Part shown: positions 57,731 through 63,254 of the stretch, one piece after another
How the letters are laid out: each line of letters starts with the position of its first letter
Numbering within the stretch: the stretch's first letter is position 1
Assembly: GCF_018618755.1 (NCBI RefSeq)
Contig: NZ_JACSMR010000014.1
Span: forward strand, 1-63,254
DNA length: 63,254 nucleotides
DNA from: Exiguobacterium sp. s193
Lineage (GTDB): Bacteria > Bacillota > Bacilli > Exiguobacteriales > Exiguobacteriaceae
Reading direction: 5' to 3'
Notes under the pieces: model-generated
The model's database searches: none
What the model saw: only the letters and a program-made list of their open reading frames with translations
What the model was told of the DNA's origin: nothing
Program-made: the position numbers and the translations under genes

Positions 57731-58394
57731 GGTGGGCCCCCTGTTTGACGAGTGAAGTGAATAACTTAAGTCCATCTGTTCCGCCTGTCAGCATTTCGAC
57801 AGCACGCTCCGGGTGTGGCATCATCCCGAGCACATTTCCTGCTTTATTCGTAATCCCTGCGATATCGCCGCGTGATCCGTTCGGATTGTCGACGTACGTG
57901 AAGGCAATCTGTTGATTCGTCTGCAACATCGCATACGTTGCGTCGTCACAGTAGTAGTTTCCTTCGCCATGAGCGATTGGAATCGAAATCGTTTCGCCTG
58001 GTGCGTAATCTGACGTGAAACGTGTTTTGGAATTTTCGACCTTCAGTTCGACCGTCCGGCACATGAACTTCAGTCCGGTATTGCGGTGTAAGACGCCCGG
58101 GAGGAGACCCGCTTCGACAAGGATTTGGAAGCCGTTACAGACACCAAGAACGGTTTTCCCTTCTGCTGCAAATCGTTTCACTTCCTCCATGATTGGTGAA
58201 AACTGGGCGATTGCGCCGCAGCGGAGATAGTCTCCGTATGAGAAACCGCCCGGAAGCAGGACACCATCGTATCCTTCAAGTGACGTTTCGGTATGGAAGA
58301 CATAGTCCGCTTCCTCACCGAGTGCATCCTTAACGGCGTGGTACATATCTAAATCACAGTTCGATCCTGGAAAGACGATGACCGCGAACTTCAT
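57711..58394 (-). CDS. purQ: FGAM synthase glutaminase PurQ
   Basis: A 227-aa class I glutamine amidotransferase supplying ammonia to PurL. Nucleophile cysteine in LGVCNGFQ near residue 87; oxyanion GGFSYGD; catalytic His-x-Glu in MPHPERAV near 200. Overlaps purS by four bases. Confidence 0.97.
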   Translation of the reverse strand: MKFAVIVFPGSNCDLDMYHAVKDALGEEADYVFHTETSLEGYDGVLLPGGFSYGDYLRCGAIAQFSPIMEEVKRFAAEGKTVLGVCNGFQILVEAGLLPGVLHRNTGLKFMCRTVELKVENSKTRFTSDYAPGETISIPIAHGEGNYYCDDATYAMLQTNQQIAFTYVDNPNGSRGDIAGITNKAGNVLGMMPHPERAVEMLTGGTDGLKLFTSLVKQGAHHVKTTV

Positions 58395-58639
58395 GCCGTC
58401 GTCACCTCTTCTACTTCAAAACGATAGTCTTCCATCACCGTGTTGACGAGGAGCTTTTGGCACATGTCATGAATCATCGTGTCCGTCGTTTCATCCGAGA
58501 CGAGCAGTTCGATTCGTTTTCCGATCCGGACTTCTTCGACACCCGTAAAACCGAGTTGCGCAAGACCACCTTTGACAGCGACTCCTTGTGGATCTAAAAT
58601 GCTTTCCCGTAATGCGATCGATACGATGACTTTTTTCAT
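58391..58639 (-). CDS. purS: FGAM synthase subunit PurS
   Basis: An 82-aa adaptor linking PurL and Pur[19 protein letters not shown] and VRIGKRIEL are the family core; the ESILDPQG loop is conserved. Four-base overlaps with purC and purQ imply coupled translation. Confidence 0.95.
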   Translation of the reverse strand: MKKVIVSIALRESILDPQGVAVKGGLAQLGFTGVEEVRIGKRIELLVSDETTDTMIHDMCQKLLVNTVMEDYRFEVEEVTTA

Positions 58640-59343
58640 TGTGTGTTTCCCCCTAGGCGATTGAATAGTGTTTGGTACGTGTCGATGAGTGACCCGATGT
58701 TGCGACGGAAGACATCTTTATCGAGGTGATCTCCCGTTTCTTTATCCCACAGACGGCATGTGTCCGGTGAAATTTCGTCAGCCAGCAGAATCTCGCCGGT
58801 CGGTGTTTTGCCGTATTCGAGTTTGAAATCGACGAGCGTGATTCCCTTTTCGTCAAAATACGGACGTAAGACGGCATTGACGCGGTTCGCTTCTTGTTCA
58901 AGTAAATCGAGCTCTTCCGTAGTCGAAATCTTCAGTAAATTGATGTGTGCACGGGTGACGAGCGGATCGCCTAAGCTATCATCTTTATAATAAAACTCAA
59001 CGATTGGTGTTTCGAGCACCGTTCCTTCTTCGATCCCAAGCCGTTTGCTGAGGCTTCCGGCGACGACATTGCGGACGACGACTTCGAGTGGAATGATGGT
59101 GACACGGCGTACGAGCTGTTCGCGCTCGGAAATGCGTTCAATGAAATGGGTCGGAATATCGGCCGCTTCAAGTACTTCAAAGAAGTGACTCGTCAAGCGG
59201 TTGTTCAGTTCACCTTTACCTGCGAATTCTGCTTTTTTCTCTCCATTAAATGCTGTCGCTTCGTCCTTGTAGACGATGCGGAGCACGTCCTGCTCCTGCG
59301 TCGTGTATAATCGTTTAGCCTTACCTTCATAAAGTGGTTGCAT
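58636..59343 (-). CDS. purC: SAICAR synthase
   Basis: A 235-aa enzyme joining aspartate to CAIR. YEGKAKRLY, DEATAFNGEK, VRNVVAGSL and the LVDFKLEYG / LADEISPDTCR motifs are complete. ATG at 59343 follows GGGGG; the longer in-frame extension crosses an intercistronic hairpin and is rejected. Confidence 0.97.
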   Translation of the reverse strand: MQPLYEGKAKRLYTTQEQDVLRIVYKDEATAFNGEKKAEFAGKGELNNRLTSHFFEVLEAADIPTHFIERISEREQLVRRVTIIPLEVVVRNVVAGSLSKRLGIEEGTVLETPIVEFYYKDDSLGDPLVTRAHINLLKISTTEELDLLEQEANRVNAVLRPYFDEKGITLVDFKLEYGKTPTGEILLADEISPDTCRLWDKETGDHLDKDVFRRNIGSLIDTYQTLFNRLGGNTQ

Positions 59344-59372
59344 TGCTTTCGTCCCCCAAGATCCTAAGATGT

Positions 59373-59394
59373 AGACGGGGACAATGCCCCGTCT
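59373..59394 (-). other. Intercistronic hairpin between purB and purC
   Basis: AGACGGGG / CCCCGTCT, 8 bp with a 6-base loop, no T-tract. It sits in the only sizeable gap (59 bases) within the purE-purL part of the operon. Possible RNA processing or stability element. Confidence 0.55.
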
Positions 59395-59402
59395 CAGGTT
59401 GA

Positions 59403-60698
59403 TTAGTTCAAGCCACACCGTTCAAAAATTTCATCGACCCGGCTCGTATGATACGTCGGATCAAAACAAGCATCGAGTTCTGCTTCTATAAAGAGTTGTT
59501 GAATCTCTTGTTCCTGCCATAACAAGTCACGGAACATGATTTGTTCTTCCCATGCTTGCATCGCCCGTGGTTGGACGAAGTCGTACGCGACTTCACGCGA
59601 CCAGCCTTTTTCAATCAAAGCGAGTAAGACGTGTCCGGAGAAGATGACACCAAATGTCCGGTCCATGTTGCGTTTCATGTTTTCCGGGAAGACCGTCAAG
59701 TTTTTGACGATGTTACCGAACCGGTTCAACATGTAGTTGAGTAAGCCGGTTGCGTCCGGCAGAATGATCCGCTCCGCAGACGAATGGGAAATGTCCCGTT
59801 CGTGCCAAAGCGAGACGTTTTCGTAAGCCGTCACCATGTGTCCACGAATGACCCGGGCAAGCCCTGTCATGTTTTCTGAACCGATCGGGTTACGTTTATG
59901 TGGCATCGCGGATGATCCTTTTTGACCTTTCGCGAAGAATTCTTCGACTTCCCGTGTTTCGGTTTTTTGAAGACCACGAATTTCCGTCGCCATCTTCTCA
60001 ATCGATGTTGCGATTAACGCGATGGTCGACATGTAATGGGCATGACGATCACGCTGCAGGGTTTGCGTCGAGACCGGAGCCGGTTTCGTGCCAAGCTTCT
60101 CACAGACATATTTTTCGATGAACGGGTCGATGTTCGCAAACGTTCCGACCGCACCTGACATTTTTCCGTATTCGACGGTCTCACGTGCAGCGTCGAAGCG
60201 GACTTTGTTCCGTTTCATCTCTTCGTACCAGAGGGCAAGCTTCAGACCGAACGTCGTCGGTTCGGCGTGAACACCGTGTGTCCGTCCCATCATGACCGTG
60301 TATTTATGTTCGTTCGCTTTGACTTTCAAAATTTCGATGAAACGGTCAAGATCCGCTGCGAGAATATCGTTTGCTTGCTTCAAGAGATACGAGAGTGCCG
60401 TATCGACGACGTCCGTTGACGTCAGTCCGTAATGGACCCATTTACGTTCTTCACCAAGCGTCTCCGATACAGCGCGTGTAAAGGCGATGACGTCATGGCG
60501 TGTCTCTTGTTCGATTTCATTGATGCGGTTCACATCAAACGAGGCATTGTCCCAAAGGAGTTTCACATCTTCTTTTGGAATGACACCAAGCTCACTCCAC
60601 GCTTCACAGGCTAAGATTTCGACTTTCAACCAAGCCTCAAATTTATTCTGTTCTGTCCAAATCGCTTTCATCTCAGGTCGTGTATACCGTTCGATCAT
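59403..60698 (-). CDS. purB: Adenylosuccinate lyase
   Basis: A 431-aa fumarase-superfamily enzyme with two roles, splitting SAICAR and adenylosuccinate. Landmarks: [10 protein letters not shown] at the start, [13 protein letters not shown] near residue 90, [12 protein letters not shown] near 140 and the signature [15 protein letters not shown] near 265. Overlaps purK by four bases. Confidence 0.97.
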   Translation of the reverse strand: MIERYTRPEMKAIWTEQNKFEAWLKVEILACEAWSELGVIPKEDVKLLWDNASFDVNRINEIEQETRHDVIAFTRAVSETLGEERKWVHYGLTSTDVVDTALSYLLKQANDILAADLDRFIEILKVKANEHKYTVMMGRTHGVHAEPTTFGLKLALWYEEMKRNKVRFDAARETVEYGKMSGAVGTFANIDPFIEKYVCEKLGTKPAPVSTQTLQRDRHAHYMSTIALIATSIEKMATEIRGLQKTETREVEEFFAKGQKGSSAMPHKRNPIGSENMTGLARVIRGHMVTAYENVSLWHERDISHSSAERIILPDATGLLNYMLNRFGNIVKNLTVFPENMKRNMDRTFGVIFSGHVLLALIEKGWSREVAYDFVQPRAMQAWEEQIMFRDLLWQEQEIQQLFIEAELDACFDPTYHTSRVDEIFERCGLN

Positions 60699-61798
60699 CT
60701 AACCGTCTCCTTCCAGATTTGCAGGCGCTCGACTTCGGCTAAGGCTTCTTCGACTGAATCCGCTAAGATGTTCAAATGCCCCATCTTCCGTCCTGTCTTT
60801 GCTTCCTGCTTTCCATATAAGTGGACTTTCGTCCGTGCCGATAATGTATGTTGTTCCTCGGATAATGCTGTGACATGTTGACCTAGGATGTTCGCCATGA
60901 CGACCGGCGTCGTCAGGCGGGTATCACCGAGCGGGAGTCCACAGATGGCACGGATGTGCTGTTCGAACTGTGACGTCTCACACGCGTCGATGGAATAGTG
61001 CCCCGAGTTATGTGGGCGCGGTGCCAATTCATTGACGATGATTTCTGAACCGACAACAAAGAGTTCGATGGCGAGCGTCCCAATCAAGCCGACTGCTTCA
61101 GCTATGTTCGTTGCCAAATCAATTGCCTGTTGTGACAGCTCACTTGAAATGCGGGCCGGAACGATCGACAAATGGAGAATGTTGTCCCGGTGAATGTTTT
61201 CGCTGACTGGAAAGACATGCGTTTCCCGTTCGCTCCGTGTGACGATGACGGAAATTTCTTGATCAAACGGCAACCATTTTTCAGCGACGTATTCGGTCGG
61301 TTCAAACGTTTCAATGGCATTCGTTAAATCAGCTGCCGACCGGATGACGGTCTGCCCTTTTCCGTCATAACCGAAGCGAGCCGTCTTCAGGACGAAAGGT
61401 AATCCCAACCGTTCGCCTGCTTCTTTCAAGTCTGCAACGGTATGAACAGCATGATACGGTGCAACCTGATAACCATGTCGTTCAATCATCTCTTTTTCCC
61501 GGATCCGGTGTTGCGTCTGAAACAACAACTCTGTCCCGTGGACCAACTTATCACCGATTGCCATCGCGACTTCGTGCGAGATGTTCTCGAATTCGTACGT
61601 GACGACATCCGATTCTCGCGCTAGACGCTTTGCTGCTTCGACGTCCGTGAAGTCTGCGACGATTTGATGGTCCGTGATTTGCGCACACGGTGCATTTTCT
61701 GTCGGATCCAGTGTCAGGAGTTCATATCCCATTTCGCGTGCCGATAATGCCATCATCCGTCCGAGCTGACCGCCACCTAAGATGCCAATCTTCTTCAT
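60695..61798 (-). CDS. purK: N5-carboxyaminoimidazole ribonucleotide synthase
   Basis: A 367-aa ATP-grasp enzyme carboxylating AIR with bicarbonate. [11 protein letters not shown] at the start, [15 protein letters not shown] near residue 140 and [18 protein letters not shown] near 255 are typical. Overlaps purE and purB by four bases. Confidence 0.97.
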   Translation of the reverse strand: MKKIGILGGGQLGRMMALSAREMGYELLTLDPTENAPCAQITDHQIVADFTDVEAAKRLARESDVVTYEFENISHEVAMAIGDKLVHGTELLFQTQHRIREKEMIERHGYQVAPYHAVHTVADLKEAGERLGLPFVLKTARFGYDGKGQTVIRSAADLTNAIETFEPTEYVAEKWLPFDQEISVIVTRSERETHVFPVSENIHRDNILHLSIVPARISSELSQQAIDLATNIAEAVGLIGTLAIELFVVGSEIIVNELAPRPHNSGHYSIDACETSQFEQHIRAICGLPLGDTRLTTPVVMANILGQHVTALSEEQHTLSARTKVHLYGKQEAKTGRKMGHLNILADSVEEALAEVERLQIWKETVR

Positions 61799-62286
61799 GT
61801 CAGATGCACCTCGGAAGCGATGACTTGTCCTTCTAGTTCGACACGCATATGGTCGAGCGCTCGCGCAACCCGCTCGTCCACTGTTCCAAGAATTTGTGCT
61901 GCCAGTAACCCGGCGTTCTTTGCACCCGCCTCACCGATCGCAACCGTAGCAACGGGAACGCCGCCCGGCATCTGGACGATTGAGAGTAAAGAGTCGATGC
62001 CTTGAAGAGCTTTGCTTTTAATCGGAACCCCGATGACAGGGAGTGTTGTCTTCGCTGCCACCATTCCTGGCAAGTGGGCTGCCCCACCTGCTCCTGCAAT
62101 GATGACCTTCAGCCCCCGCTCACGTGCTGTTTCTGCGTAACGGAACATCAAGTCCGGTGTCCGGTGGGCCGAGACCACTTTCTTTTCGTACGGAATGTTC
62201 AGCTGATCGAGTACATCACATGTCGCTTTCATTGTTGACCAGTCAGACTGGCTTCCCATAATGACGCCGATTTCCACATTACTCAT
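61795..62286 (-). CDS. purE: N5-CAIR mutase
   Basis: A 163-aa class I Pur[12 protein letters not shown] and the SAHRTPD loop form the active site; GGAAHLPGM and GVP near residue 70-90 complete it. ATG at 62286 is behind GGAGGAG. First gene of the purine operon, controlled by a guanine riboswitch and PurBoxes. Confidence 0.97.
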   Translation of the reverse strand: MSNVEIGVIMGSQSDWSTMKATCDVLDQLNIPYEKKVVSAHRTPDLMFRYAETARERGLKVIIAGAGGAAHLPGMVAAKTTLPVIGVPIKSKALQGIDSLLSIVQMPGGVPVATVAIGEAGAKNAGLLAAQILGTVDERVARALDHMRVELEGQVIASEVHLT

Positions 62287-62308
62287 CTTTGTCTCCTCCT
62301 CTTTTTGC

Positions 62309-62345
62309 ATAAAAAAAGCCCAAACCACGACTAAAAGGGTGGCTT
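62309..62345 (-). terminator. Riboswitch-controlled terminator of pur operon
   Basis: AAGCC...GGGCTT with an ACC/GGT extension and T7 on the minus strand, between aptamer and purE. Imperfect stem but in the right place for guanine-dependent attenuation. Confidence 0.75.
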
Positions 62346-62390
62346 AGGGTATAAAAAGGTACGCCAAAGAACAATCGACGAACATCCATA

Positions 62391-62466
62391 TACCCCATAG
62401 TCCAACGATTTAGGGTCGTCGGGTAGAAACTTGCAAGCCATATCCCTGCTATTATACGAGGTGTTA
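62391..62466 (-). ncRNA. Guanine-type purine riboswitch
   Basis: On the minus strand: CTCGTATAATAGCAGGGATA, GGCTTGCAAGTTTCTACC and GGACTATGGGG match the purine aptamer order. P1 pairs ACCTC with GGGGT. The base equivalent to position 74 is C (GACTATG), which specifies guanine or hypoxanthine rather than adenine. Confidence 0.95.
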
Positions 62467-62491
62467 TATTCAATCTTCCTATCACGCCTTC

Positions 62492-62521
62492 ATCTTAACA
62501 AGACAAGGAAGCATTCGTCAA
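62492..62521 (-). promoter_or_regulatory. pur operon promoter
   Basis: TTGACG (62516-62521) and TAAGAT (62492-62497) on the minus strand, 18 bp apart, about 25 bases ahead of the riboswitch. Confidence 0.6.
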
Positions 62522-62523
62522 CC

Positions 62524-62567
62524 AAAGGCGAACAATTTAATTATCTGAAAATTCATCGTTCGGTTTT
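62524..62567. promoter_or_regulatory. PurR site: two inverted PurBoxes
   Basis: Box 1 on the plus strand carries GCGAACAAT (62528-62536). Box 2 reads AAAACCGAACGAT on the minus strand (62555-62567) and fits AWWWCCGAACWWT. Inverted, with the spacing typical of Bacillus PurR operators, just upstream of the -35. Confidence 0.8.
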
Positions 62568-62649
62568 ATACTTAATATCTCGCTTTTAATTGATTTTCCA
62601 TTCGGAAATTTAAACAGCTGCCAACCTGACAGAAAGAAAAACTACTAAA

Positions 62650-62685
62650 AAAGACCACCCTCTCATAAAAGAAAGGATGGTCTTG
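62650..62685 (-). terminator. Terminator of yebG
   Basis: AAGACCATCC / GGGTGGTCTT stem followed by T6 on the minus strand; separates yebG from the pur promoter. Confidence 0.88.
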
Positions 62686-62703
62686 GTGAGAAAATAGTTC
62701 GGT

Positions 62704-62910
62704 TCATGTATTCTCAGATTCGAGTTTCGGCTTACAGTCAAAGATGATTTGTTGACGAATCGGATACGGTTCTCCGTTGGCATCAAGTCCAAAAATCGGT
62801 TCTTCCCGTCGAACGGTCGGACGATAACCCATGGCATCAATCCGATCAATACACTCACTGATCGTTTCATTTTCTTCTACGGCAACGCGCATTTTTTGTT
62901 TTTTTGCCAT
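62704..62910 (-). CDS. yebG: NETI-motif protein YebG
   Basis: A 68-aa protein with the family motif in VEENETISECIDRIDAMGYRPTVRREEPIF. Function unknown. In B. subtilis the gene is also just upstream of purE. ATG at 62910 is preferred over GTG three codons upstream; GGAAGG lies about 12 nt before it. Confidence 0.88.
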   Translation of the reverse strand: MAKKQKMRVAVEENETISECIDRIDAMGYRPTVRREEPIFGLDANGEPYPIRQQIIFDCKPKLESENT

Positions 62911-62967
62911 GAGTATCACATTCCTTCCTTATTATATGTATAAAAAACCAAAAAAAGTCCATAAAAA

Positions 62968-62999
62968 AGCGGCGGCCCTTGAGCGTATGCTCCAGAACC
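62968..62999 (-). terminator. Terminator of the rRNA operon
   Basis: CGG-GG-GAGC / GCTC-CC-CCG stem and TTTTTT follow the 5S gene on the minus strand, with a second T7 run 10 bases on. Confidence 0.75.
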
Positions 63000-63004
63000 A
63001 CCGT

Positions 63005-63121
<117 letters not shown>

Positions 63122-63171
63122 ACGACAGGGCTCGCGCCCTCAAAACTGAAGTCATCAACAATCATCTGCTA

Positions 63172-63254
63172 GAACAAGGCCTCGACCGATTAGTATCACT
63201 CAGCTCCGCATGTCACCATGCTTCCACCCGTGACCTATCTACCTCATCGTCTCT
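63172..63254 (-). rRNA. rrl: 23S ribosomal RNA, 3' end (partial)
   Basis: Minus-strand GATACTAATCGGTCGAGGCC is the conserved 3' terminus of Firmicute 23S. The gene continues beyond the window. No tRNA lies in the 50-base spacer to 5S. Confidence 0.95.

Overview
The window is a stretch of a low-to-medium GC Bacillales chromosome. Gene order (yebG-pur operon, purD-yerA-yerC-pcrB-pcrA-ligA-camS) matches the Bacillus subtilis backbone. The lysC-asd-dapA-dapB-dapD...alr-lysA operon resembles that of Staphylococcus. MprF, teichoic-acid type LCP protein, L-box, CtsR and PurR/G-box controls also point to Bacillales. An Exiguobacterium-like genome fits best, but the species cannot be fixed from the sequence alone. 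Almost all genes lie on the minus strand, reading away from an rRNA operon whose 23S 3' end and 5S gene sit at the right edge.

Layout, left to right. 1-7.7 kb: a small unknown gene, adenine deaminase, a gamma-carbonic-anhydrase-like protein, a pair of tiny ORFs, an OpuC-type compatible-solute transporter with fused permease and binding protein, and a secreted polysaccharide deacetylase with three LysM repeats. 7.7-15.9 kb: a complete lysine/diaminopimelate operon behind a lysine riboswitch. 15.9-18.6 kb: argGH behind ArgR boxes. 18.6-31 kb: alanyl-tRNA editing protein, NagR/NagA/NagB, an LCP wall ligase, MprF with a MATE exporter, CHAD protein, glutaminase. 31-34.9 kb: a CtsR-controlled DnaJ-like/ClpB operon and YwbE. 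35.3-37.4 kb: an RpiR regulator with an M20 amidohydrolase. 37.8-46.9 kb: CamS, a sortase on the other strand, LigA, PcrA, PcrB, KtrB and YerC. 46.9-48.7 kb: a second adenine-deaminase-type enzyme. 48.7-49.7 kb: repeats only. 49.7-62.6 kb: the twelve-gene purine operon with PurBoxes and a guanine riboswitch, then YebG and rRNA.

The most unusual content is a family of structured interspersed repeats. Three long copies (A1 21385-21733, A2 34979-35299, A3 37520-37787) have short terminal inverted repeats (TGTAGACAA/TTGTCTACA). Each is flanked on both sides by a directly repeated copy of the local Rho-independent terminator hairpin. The hairpin differs between loci but matches across each copy, so the element seems to target terminators and duplicate the whole hairpin on insertion. 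Three shorter relatives (B4-B6, 49188-49646) lie in an array downstream of the purine-operon terminator. Helices in the shared core show compensatory base changes between the A and B types, so the fold seems to be conserved.

Functionally the window is mostly housekeeping: purine, lysine/DAP and arginine synthesis, amino-sugar catabolism, wall and membrane modification, and DNA repair. Regulation is unusually readable: L-box, G-box, PurR, ArgR, NagR, CtsR and CcpA sites can each be placed next to the expected operon.
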